A stretch of DNA of 64,000 nucleotides from Candidatus Aegiribacteria sp. MLS_C (GTDB lineage Bacteria; Fermentibacterota; Fermentibacteria; Fermentibacterales; JCC-6): contig LQBI01000002.1 in the NCBI GenBank assembly GCA_002030045.1, positions 200,676 to 264,675 of the forward strand, written 5' to 3'. A model generated the notes under the pieces. That model searched no databases. It saw only the letters and a program-made list of their open reading frames with translations, and had not been told where the DNA came from. A program made the translations under genes and the position numbers. Of the stretch, positions 16,572 to 26,000 are shown piece by piece. Position 1 is the first letter of the stretch. Every line of letters starts with the position of its first letter.

Positions 16572-16710
16572 TATGCACCTTCCGTCACGAACAACTGATT
16601 ACGGGTAATCTAAGACCTGAGACCCTCCTCTCCAAGGAGCGGGCTTTTCCCGGGCCTGCGGGGAAGCTATCTCTTTCCCGAACGGCCGAACTGCACAAAG
16701 GGGTTTTCTC

Positions 16711-17597
16711 ATGTGGATCAGTAAGTATTTCGGTCTCGATGGGCGCGGGACTTCCGTGAGGAGGGAGGTCAGTGCGGGAGCCACTACTTTTCTGACCACG
16801 GCCTACATAATCGTGGTGAACCCGGCCATCCTCTCCGCGGCGGGGATTCCCAGGGGACCGTCCAAGGTTGCAGCGGTGCTGAGCGCCTTCTTCGGCACCA
16901 AGCTCATGGGGCTGTACGCCAGGAGGCCCTTCGCAGTGGACCCATACACGGGAGAGAACGCGTTCATTGCCTGCACCGTGACCGGCGTCCTCGGATACTA
17001 GCGGCAGACAGCACCGGGAGCTGTCTTTATCGGTGGTGTTCTCTTCACCGCACTGACACTGGCCGGAGCCGGGAGCTGGCTGGCTGAAGCCGTTCCCGCC
17101 GGGCTGAAGACAGCCTTCGCGGTGGGCATAGGCCTCTTCCTGTGCTTCATAGGCCTGAACGACACGGGGCTTGTGACCGCGGGAGTTACCGGAGCGCCTG
17201 CGGCCTTCGGTGACATAGGCAGCACGCCCGTACTCCCGGCCTTTCGTGTGGGTGTGGAGCCCTCATGATAGGCATAGCGGTCACCACCACCGCCGCCTTC
17301 CTGCCGGGAACGGTCCCCGTTCCTTCCTCCATCTTGAGCATGCCGTCCTCCATCTTCGGCATCCTCATGAAGTTCGATTTGGCAGGCGATCTGTCGTGGG
17401 GCTTCATCTCCGTACTGCTTACAGTATTCGTCATGGATTTCGTTGACACCATGGGAACACTGCTGGGTCTTTCCTGCAGGGCGTGTCTGCTGACCTGGCC
17501 GCTGTTCAAGACGGTAACCGGGAAGTACCGTCAGGTGCCGGCCGGACTCTGGGTGCTGGCCGCGCTGTCACTGCTCTACTACGCGTTCGGGGCGTGA
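16711..17597 (+). pseudogene. Decayed NCS2-family purine/xanthine permease
   Basis: The first 96 codons are a good NCS2 (AzgA/PbuG-type) N-terminus: SAGATTFLTTAYIIVVNPAIL, then DPYTGENAFIACTVTGVLGY. A TAG follows at 16999-17001. The same frame then goes on with recognisable permease sequence (AVFIGGVLFTALTL, GIGLFLCFIGLN) to a second stop at 17263-17265. A +2 frame from 17265 resumes at MIGIAVTTTAAF and SWGFISVLLTVFVMDFVDTMGTLLGL, then jumps to the C-terminal end. Compared with the usual 430-450 residues, about 10 residues are missing at the frameshift and over 100 near 17480. It therefore carries a nonsense codon, a frameshift and a large deletion and cannot work. Confidence 0.85.
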
Positions 17598-17663
17598 AGG
17601 GAGAAAAGGAGTTGACTTCGGTCCACGACCTGTAGATTCTCTGTCAGGTCTGGAGGTAGTGTG

Positions 17664-20411
17664 ATGTACACGACCGACGGGAAAGGCGAAGGGACTCCCG
17701 AGGAACGGAAGGGCGAGCGCCTCCTGGGCGAAGGCAGTTACGAGAAGGCCGGAGAGCATTTCCTCGAAGCCTCGACGGCCCGGCCTGAGGAAAGGGGCCG
17801 GCTTCTTCACAGGGCCGCGGTGTCCTTCTGGAAAGCCGGGCTCTATGACAGGGCGGTAGAGGTATTCAGGAACGCCATCAACGAGTTCCACCGCCTGGGA
17901 GACACATCGGGCGAGGCCCGCAACCTCCTGGGCCTGGGAGCAAGCTACCACGGTCTCAACAGGATGTCAGAAGCGTACAAGGTCGTCCATGACTCACTTG
18001 AACGGGCCGAGTCGGCAGGTGACCTGAAGACGGTCACCGCGGCAACCTCCTGGCTGGGAATAATATGCAAGGACCAGGGAGACTTCAATCTGGCCCTCGA
18101 GCATCACCTGAAGGCCCTGGAGCTGAGCCGTCAGACAGGCAGTGACAGTGAACTCTCCTCCGCCATGAACAGCCTGGGTCTGACCTACTACCACATGGGT
18201 GACTACAGCAGGGCCATGGAGCAGTTCCGGGAGGCCCTCGGAATACAGAGGGAGCAGGAAGACTCCTGGGGGCTCCCGGATACCCTTAACAGCATGGGAA
18301 TGGTCCTGAGGAGGATGGGCCGGCATCAGGAGGCGATGGATCATTACCGGCAGGCCCTGGAGGCCAGGAAGAGGGTCGGAGGAAGGGCCAGGACCGCCAA
18401 TGTGCTGAACAACATGGGCAACCTCTACGCCGAGATGGGGGATATCGACAGCGCCATCCATTGTCATGAGGAAGCCCTCTCCATCAGGAGGTCCATATCC
18501 AGCAGGAGCGGGACCGCCTCCTCCCTGCTTAACATGGGCGATGCCTACAGGCAGGATGGAAGGCTCTCCATGGCCGCGGAATGCCTGGAGGCCAGCCTGG
18601 GCTGCCAGCAGAACAACAGGCCGGACGAGGTAATGCTGAGCACCCTGAGGATGCTGGCCCAGGTCAGGCACTCCATGGGGAACGACGAGGAAGCCTACAG
18701 GCTGGGCGAGAAGGCCCTTGAACTCTCCGCAGAACTCTACCGCGAACAGGTGGACAAGAGGCTCATGGAATCCAGGGAGATCCTCGAGACGGAGCACAGG
18801 GTGCGGGAGGCAAGGCTGCTGGTCTCGAAGAACAGGAAGCTCCAGGACCTCTCCCGAATGCTGTCCTCCCAGAAGGAGCAGCTCCAGCTGATACTTGACT
18901 ACGTGCCGGCGGCGATCCTCTTCACCGACGGGGAGGGAACGGTCATCCGCCTGAACCGCTACGCTGCGGCCCTGTGCGGCAGGGAACCAAGGGACGCCGT
19001 GGGCTGTAGCGCCACCGGGATCCTGGGATCCCTGGGAAGGACCATCCACCAGGTTTCGGGTGACCCCGAAGCACCCCCGGTTCCCATACTCGACCTGGAG
19101 GAGGATATCTTCCTTGAAGATGCGCCCCGAACCTTCCTCTGTCACAGGGTCCCGTACCGGGATGCCTCCGGCGAGATCACGGGGACAGTGCTCTTCGCGG
19201 TGGACATCACGGACAGGAAGAGGGCCGAGACGAGAAGGAAGGAGATCGAGGCCCTCTCCAGCAGGAACAAGAGGCTGGAGAGCCTGGGATACCTGGCAGG
19301 GAGCATCGCCCACGATTTCAACAACATTCTGCTGGGAATAATGGGCAACGTGGAACTGGTTCTGGGAAGGACCACCGACGCGTCGGACCGAAGCAATCTC
19401 GAGAAGGCCTCGGAAGGTTCCCGAAGGGCCGCGGCGCTCTGCGACCAGCTGCTGGCCTTCTCCGGGGGAGGCAATTTCACTCTCAAGCGGCTGGACCTGT
19501 CCTCCGAGGTATCATTCATTCTGAGATCGATGTCCTTCGACCCGGACATGGGCATGCAGTTTTCCATGGACCTTGCAGAAGACCTTCCCGAGATAGAGCT
19601 CTCGCCTTCTCAGCTGAGGCTTACGATCAGTAACCTCGTGGGCGTCATCGGTGAACGGATGGGAGATTCAAGGCAGCTCTCGGTGGCTACCGGAAGGGTC
19701 AGGGCCGACTCCGGATATCTTCGCTCCGTACTGCACGAAACCACTGCGGGGGAGGGGGAATACCTCTATCTTGATGTGGACGGCCCTTCCCCGGAACTCT
19801 CAACCGAGGAGTTCAGGGCGATGTTCGATCCTTTCACTACTTCCGACGTACTGAAGACCGACCTCAGGATGCCGGCGGTACACGGCATGCTGAGGTCCCT
19901 GGGAGGTTTCATCACCCCCGGTGAGCAGGGGGCGCCGGGATTCAGAGTCAGGGTGCATTTCCCCTGCGCACACGGCAGCGCTTCCGTGACCGAAGCGTAC
20001 GGTTCCGGCGGGGCGCCGGCGGAGGAGAAGCCGGCCGGGGTCCGTGCAGGCGGAGCGGTCCTGATCGTGGACGACGAGGATTCCGTGAGGGAAACGGCAG
20101 AGGAGATGCTCGCCTCGATGGGCTATGCGGTATCGACCTGCTCCGGAGGCCCGAGTGCGCTCAGAGTGCTGAAGGAAAGGGGCGGGGAGATAGGATGCAT
20201 GCTCCTTGACATCACCATGCCCGACATGAGCGGCCATGAGGTGATAAGGGAGGTTTCGGCACTGTACCCCGATGTCAGGGTGATACTGACCAGCGGTTTC
20301 GCGGAGAGGATGGTCATTGAATCCAGGGACAATCCCTGCTACAGGGGATTCCTCAAGAAACCCTACTCCATGGACGAACTCAGGGAGGCCGTGGAGAAAG
20401 CCATTCGCTGA
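17664..20411 (+). CDS. TPR-PAS hybrid histidine kinase with receiver
   Basis: The cytoplasmic protein has about 915 residues. About eight tetratricopeptide repeats (roughly 10-350, with recurring LNxMGxxY segments) lead into a short coiled coil and a PAS domain (about 400-515). A HisKA segment follows with the phospho-acceptor in SIAHDFNNILLG. The ATPase-like domain (about 620-770) lacks a clear G1/G2 signature, so kinase activity may be weak. A C-terminal receiver (about 798-916) has acidic DDE, phospho-Asp in LLDITMPDMSGHE, and the KKPYS Lys. ATG 17664 has GGAGGT at 17652-17657; GTG 17661 is too close to that site. The TPRs probably sense a partner protein. It is not in an operon. Confidence 0.87.
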   Translation: MYTTDGKGEGTPEERKGERLLGEGSYEKAGEHFLEASTARPEERGRLLHRAAVSFWKAGLYDRAVEVFRNAINEFHRLGDTSGEARNLLGLGASYHGLNRMSEAYKVVHDSLERAESAGDLKTVTAATSWLGIICKDQGDFNLALEHHLKALELSRQTGSDSELSSAMNSLGLTYYHMGDYSRAMEQFREALGIQREQEDSWGLPDTLNSMGMVLRRMGRHQEAMDHYRQALEARKRVGGRARTANVLNNMGNLYAEMGDIDSAIHCHEEALSIRRSISSRSGTASSLLNMGDAYRQDGRLSMAAECLEASLGCQQNNRPDEVMLSTLRMLAQVRHSMGNDEEAYRLGEKALELSAELYREQVDKRLMESREILETEHRVREARLLVSKNRKLQDLSRMLSSQKEQLQLILDYVPAAILFTDGEGTVIRLNRYAAALCGREPRDAVGCSATGILGSLGRTIHQVSGDPEAPPVPILDLEEDIFLEDAPRTFLCHRVPYRDASGEITGTVLFAVDITDRKRAETRRKEIEALSSRNKRLESLGYLAGSIAHDFNNILLGIMGNVELVLGRTTDASDRSNLEKASEGSRRAAALCDQLLAFSGGGNFTLKRLDLSSEVSFILRSMSFDPDMGMQFSMDLAEDLPEIELSPSQLRLTISNLVGVIGERMGDSRQLSVATGRVRADSGYLRSVLHETTAGEGEYLYLDVDGPSPELSTEEFRAMFDPFTTSDVLKTDLRMPAVHGMLRSLGGFITPGEQGAPGFRVRVHFPCAHGSASVTEAYGSGGAPAEEKPAGVRAGGAVLIVDDEDSVRETAEEMLASMGYAVSTCSGGPSALRVLKERGGEIGCMLLDITMPDMSGHEVIREVSALYPDVRVILTSGFAERMVIESRDNPCYRGFLKKPYSMDELREAVEKAIR

Positions 20412-20438
20412 GACACCCGGGCGGAGGCCAAAGCCTTC

Positions 20439-22871
20439 TCAGATCTTCTTCCTCCTGAGCATGTTCGCGTTTGTCACCACGGTTATCGAACTCGTGGCCA
20501 TTGCGATCTCGGCCAGAACCGGGTGCATGTATCCGATCACTGCCAGGGGGATCATCACGATGTTGTAGAAAAACGCCCAGAACAGGTTCTGGCGTATCTT
20601 CCTGAAGGTTTCCCTGCTCAGCCTCACCGCTCTGGACACACCCTCGAGGTCCCCCCTTATGAGGGCGATGTCACTGGTCTCGATAGCAACGTCCGTCCCT
20701 GTTCCCAGGGCTATGCCCACGTCCGCTGCAGCCAGTGCTGGAGCGTCATTGATGCCGTCGCCGACGAAGACCACCTTCCCGTACCGTTCCCGCAGCTTTT
20801 CTATCTCCCGCACCTTGCCTTCGGGCAGCACTTCGGCAACCACGCTGCCTATTCCGGCTCCGTCCGCCACCGCCCGTGCGGTAACCGCATTGTCACCGCT
20901 TATCATCACCACTTCGAGCCCCATGTCCCTCAGTTCGGCCACCGTTCCTGAAGCACCCTCCTTCAGCGTATCGGCGACGCCCAGCATTCCCGCAGGTCTT
21001 CCGTCCAGGCTGACTATCATCGCTGTCCTGCCCTGTTCCTCGATCCCTCTGACCTCGCTCTCCAGTCCGGACAGATCCAGGCCTCTCTCCCTCATGAGAC
21101 CGATGGAGCCGACGATCAGCCTTCTGCCGTCAAGAAGGGCCTCAACGCCTCTTCCCCTCACCGCCCTGAAACCCTCGACCTCGCGAAGCGTCAGATCCCG
21201 CTCCTCCGCTTTCCTGACCACGGCACCGGCCAGAGGATGTTCGCTTCCCCTCTCGATGGAAGCGGTTATTCCGAGCAGTTCATTCTCGCCGAAACCTTCA
21301 CGGGGAACGATGTCCGTGACCACTGGGGATCCCCTTGTCAGCGTTCCGGTCTTGTCGAAGGCTATGACCCCTGCCTCCCTCATGGTCTGTATGGCGGCGC
21401 CCGTCCTGATCAGGATTCCCTTCTCGGCGCCCATTCCGCTGCCCACCATTATGGCCGTGGGAGTGGCCAGGCCGAGGGCGCAGGGACACGCGATGACGAA
21501 CACCGAGACCATGGCCACCAGCGCCAGGGTAAGGTTACCCAGACCCGGTTGCACCCAGGGGAGGAATTCACCCGCCCGAAGGATGCCGCCCATGACTTCC
21601 GGCATCAGCATGTGAATAAGGAAGGTGAGCAGCGCGGTGAGCATGACCGCCGGGACGAACCAGCCGGTGATCCTGTCCGCAAGGGCCTGTATGGGAACCC
21701 TGGAGGCCTGGGCCTCCTCCACCATTCTTATAACCTGCGCCAGGAAGGTCTCCTTTCCTATCCTGGTGGCCCTGACCCTTATGAGACCGTCACCGTTGAC
21801 AGTGGCCCCGATGACCTGGTCACCCGGCCCCTTTCTGACCGGCATGGATTCGCCGGTGGCCATCGATTCGTCGATGTGGGACTCGCCGGAAACCACCTCT
21901 CCGTCGGTGGGCACCTTGCCGCCCGGCCGTACTACCATGATGTCGCCCCTCTGCAGCTCGTCCACCGGAACCTCCACCTGACGTCCCTCCCTCTCGACGG
22001 TGGCGGCGAAGGCTCCCAGTTCCATCAGCTTCCTGATGGCCCTGGAGGCCTTTCCCTGGGCATTCTGCTCCACGTATCGGCCGGTGAGATGGAAGGCCAT
22101 TATCATGGCGGACACTCCGGCATAGCTGGTTATTGGGAAGACCAGGGAGGCCGGTCCCGTCAGGAAGGAGATACCGCTCCCCAGCATTATCAGGGTATCC
22201 ATGTTGGGATGCATGCCTGCGGCCGCCCTGAAACCGCTGAAGAAAGTGCTGCCCCCCGCCCATGCCAGGACCGGTAGGGCCAGTGCCATCATTCCCCACC
22301 TGTAGACATCCATGGAAGGCCATGCGACACCGAAAAGCATTTCGGGCACCATCCATACGACTGCCAGGGAGGTGAAGACCCATGCGGCGAGCATCCTCCT
22401 CCTGGATTCCCCGAGCTTCCTCTCCATACGGTCTTCCGTGAGATCGCCGGCGGTCCCGGCGACATGGTAGCCCGCCTTCTCCACCATACCCGCTATCTCC
22501 CCGGGGGTAACCACCGTATCCACGAACGTGACCGATGCCCTGTCGGTGGCGAGATTGACCGATGCCTGAAGAACGCCCTCCATGTTTTCCAGGGTCGATG
22601 CTATCGTCGCGGCGCAGGACGCGCAGGACATTCCCTCTATGTCCAGGGATATGGTCTCTGCGTGGACATCATATCCCGCTCCCCTCACCGCCTCTACCAG
22701 TGACAGAAGGTCGACCGGTCCATCAGTTGTGACCGTTGCCTTCTCCGAAGCCAGGCTGACAACGGCTTCCCTAACCCCTTCCACCTTCTGCAGCGCCCCG
22801 GTCACGTGCCTTACGCATGCCGCTCAGGTCATGCCCTCTATCGGCAGTACCAGCTTCCTTACGTCCTTCAT
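20439..22871 (-). CDS. copA: CopA-type copper P1B-ATPase with in-frame TGA at the first HMA Cys
   Basis: Read from ATG 22871 (GGAG site upstream), codon 16 is TGA (22826-22824), after which the frame stays open for 795 codons. The TGA sits in the first heavy-metal domain as GMT-TGA-AAC, exactly where GMTCAAC is expected. The second domain has an intact GMSCASC. Eight membrane helices, the CPC motif ([10 protein letters not shown]), the DKTGTLTRG phosphorylation site and [11 protein letters not shown] follow, so this is a Cu+/Ag+ export ATPase. Either selenocysteine is inserted at codon 16 or the first metal domain is lost to a nonsense codon. Restarting at GTG 22805 would give 788 residues but has only a weak ribosome-binding site. 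Confidence 0.85.
22790..22809 (-). promoter_or_regulatory. Candidate SECIS-like stem-loop downstream of the copA TGA
   Basis: On the minus strand, starting 14 nt after the TGA, six pairs with a single bulged C close a 7-nt loop that begins with G. The loop opens about 20 nt past the TGA, within the range reported for bacterial SECIS elements. An alternative fold nearer the TGA pairs 22821-22800. GC-rich sequence makes such hairpins easily, so this is weak support only. Confidence 0.2.
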
Positions 22872-23001
22872 TCGACTCTCCAGTGTCAGATGGCTCTGCG
22901 TTCAGCTTTGAAGACAGGATATGTCATGAAGACCGCCGGGTCAAATACCGCTGCGTGGATCGTGGAGGTCGCCTAAGGTGCCGGACCCCGGCGGGAAGCA
23001 A

Positions 23002-26000
23002 TCATCGGGTCAGGAGAGGTACCGTGAACCGGCGGTCCCCGGAGGGCATTCCGCGGACGAGGACTCCGTATATCCCGGAGGGAAGATGTCCGGTGTCCAG
23101 TGGTATGATGCTGTGTCCCGCCTCCAGTCCGCCGGTCTCCAGAGCCGCAGTGAGCCTCCCGTCCATGGAGTAGACCAGTGCTTCCAGTCCGCCGGGAACA
23201 CGCGAGGGGAGTTCCAGTGACAGGAATATGCATCCGGAGACGCTCCTGACGCTGCATGCCCCCTCTGCGGGGACTGTGACCGCCTGTCCTGCGACCGTCC
23301 GGTTGCCGGACTCGTCCAGCTCACCGTAGCGGTCATCGGGGTCCAGGACCACGGTCAGCGGCTCGTCGAAGGGTATTCCCCGGTCCAGGGGAATGGCCAC
23401 CGTGAACAGTCCGTCCCTGAGATCCAGGAATGCGGACCCGCAGGGCGTACCGTCAGACTCGAGAACCCTTACCTCAACGGGCCGGGAGACCCTTTCCTCC
23501 CCTGCGGAACGGATGCCGCCGGAACCGGTGATCTCCACTTCGGCTATCATTAACGGGCAGCCGTCCCCGAAGGTTGAGGTGTCTTCCGCGCGCCGGACCG
23601 ATCCCAGGTGCAGTTCCAGCCCCGGATCGAATGGTATGGAGTTGTAGAAGCCGCTCCTGAGTGCATTGTCCTGGTACATGTGCCACCCCCTGTCGTCGTA
23701 GAGGAATTCATCGAGGCTGTACAGGGTGGCTAACCCCGAGTAGTCCACATGAAGTACCTCGGGAACGCCGTTCCCGTCCAGGTCGCACAACGCGGGAGCG
23801 CTCCATCCGGCATCCCTTGACCAGGCGGGGAACCCGTCTATCATGGAGCTTCCCGTGGAGGGGCTGAATCCGCACAAGAGGGAAGAGTAGCACGAGAAGA
23901 CCGGCATTCCCGGCGCGCCTGAAGCGGAGAGGAGCCCCGAAACCGGCTGCGACCTTACGTAGTGCCCTCCCTCCTCCAGTATCGGGTTGAACTGGATGGT
24001 GTCGCTCACGAAGGAGGTCTCGCCGGTGGCGAGGTCCCATGCGTAAAGCAGTCCCTCTTTCAGGAACAGGCCGTCGTTGAGCATGTAAAGGAGGTCGAGG
24101 TCGGAGTCTCCGTCGGGGTCGCCAAGGGCCGGCCCGGGGATGTTGCCCCAGAAGTCGCTGCCTGGAAGCCAGTCCGTGGACCATGCGAGGGTCATCCGGC
24201 CGGGTCCTCCGTCCAGCTGGTAGACGAAGGCTTTCTTTTCCGTACCGCAGGGATCCACTGTGGAGGCGATGCCGGCCAGGTAGAACTCCCCGTCCTGCTC
24301 GGCAGAAGCGATGGTCCCGAAGACACGGGCGTATTCGCCGCCTGTGTCAAGCTCGTACAGGTTCCTGCGGGCGATCACCGCCGGCTCGTCATGTTCGAAA
24401 TCCACCACCGTGAGAGCGGTGCCCGCCCCTGTGCCGATGCTGGTGACGATGAGCTCCTCCAGCCCGTCGCAGTCGAAATCCACCGCCGTCGGCGAGTTGT
24501 AGAAGCAACTGAACAGGTCCAGCGGGAACTCCGGACCGAAGTCGGTCCACTGCCCGTCGGGGGTCATGCGCCAGACACAGAGCTGCGCATCAGTTCCGAA
24601 ATGGCCCCTCGTCCTGAGCGCAATCTCCAGGGACTCCCCGCCGTCGGCCTGGAAGAGGACGGGAGTCCCGGCCACCACTGGGGATGCCGCCTGCTGGTTC
24701 ACTCCGGTCTGTGCTATCTCGTCGCAGCTCCAGCAGCCTTCAAGCCGGCGGTATAGAAGGACGCCGACCCTCTCCTGTCCCTCTACCTCTATGCTCTTCT
24801 GGCAGGTGACCACGATCTCGTTGCCGGGGGTTCCGTCAACGTTTCCCACCGCGCAGCCGAGGGACCTGTCGAAATCGTATCCCGGAGGAGGTTCCAGTAC
24901 CGTGAAGGACGCGTCCCTCTCTATCAGGTATACACTGCCGAAGGATGTCGCCACCACCAGCTCAGGGTATCCGTCCATGTCAATATCGGCCACGGCGGGT
25001 CCGCCTCCGGGCGACCCCGAAAGCTGCAGAGGCCACCCGGGCACTGCCGGTCTGGAGGTGTTGGCAGTCACTTCCGCGGGCTCGGATTCCCTGCCTATCT
25101 CATCGATGGCGGTCACGAGCACCAGGTATTCGCGGCCGGGCTCCAGTCCCTCCACGGTGGCCTGGTTGACCGGTAGAGGGAGGGGAAAGACCCTGCTGAC
25201 GCTCCCGCCGTCCACCAGGTAGAGGTAGTAGGCCGTCGCCTCGGGGCATCCCTGGTGGTCCCAGACCAGGCTGACGGTCTCCTGGCCGGTCTCGTATATC
25301 CCTGCCCCAACCGGCGGCTGGATTGTGTCGGACTGCATGCCGCTGACCAGATCCACCTCCACCGTCCTTACCACAGAAGAACCCGCCTTTGAGAGCGCTA
25401 CGATGTCGAAAGTACACCTCGGGAATCCCTGCCGCAGCCAGCTGGACCGGGGTTCCACCGGCAGAACGGTCAGCCGGAGCTCTTCCTCGAGATCGATCAC
25501 GCCCCCGGGTTCAAGCTGCGGGATGAACAGGGTATCCGCCCTGAAAGGTTCCGGAGGACTCAGGTTGCCCACCGTAAGCCTGATATCCCTTCCCTCCCCC
25601 AGGCCGCTGTTCACCAGCAGAATATCGGAGATCCGCACCACGGCGCGGCCCCCGGTCGAGTTTTCCGCAAGGGGATCCATGCAGGTCACCTGGTACTGGT
25701 CGGAACATACCGTCAGCTTCAGATCGGAGACCCAGCGGCGGGGTCCGCCTCCTTCCATGGTGGAAAGGACCAGCCTGAACCCGATGTCCGAGTACTCAGG
25801 GACCCCCTTCTCTATCTCCACCACGAGGGGATCCAGCGACTCAACGGAGGAATCCGCCTCCACATCCGGGAAGAGGCAGGACCAGTCGTGAAGGGCCTTA
25901 ACGTACTGGCCGCCTGATACGATCTCTACGGTGGCGGATACTCCGGCCGCTTCCCTCCCGCCGCTGTTCAGGACCGCGGGGTAGATTTCCACGGTCTCCC

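Noticed and set aside
16572-16710. Purine riboswitch in front of the NCS2 permease remnant
   Set aside because: I could not find the conserved purine-aptamer loop sequences or a convincing three-way junction.
17994-19313. Minus-strand open frame of about 440 codons
   Set aside because: It mirrors the TPR region of the hybrid kinase; its apparent repeats are the reverse of the TPR codons.
20659-22277. Two long plus-strand frames under the copper ATPase gene
   Set aside because: They are antisense to well-conserved P-type ATPase motifs and have low-complexity, Ser/Pro-rich translations.
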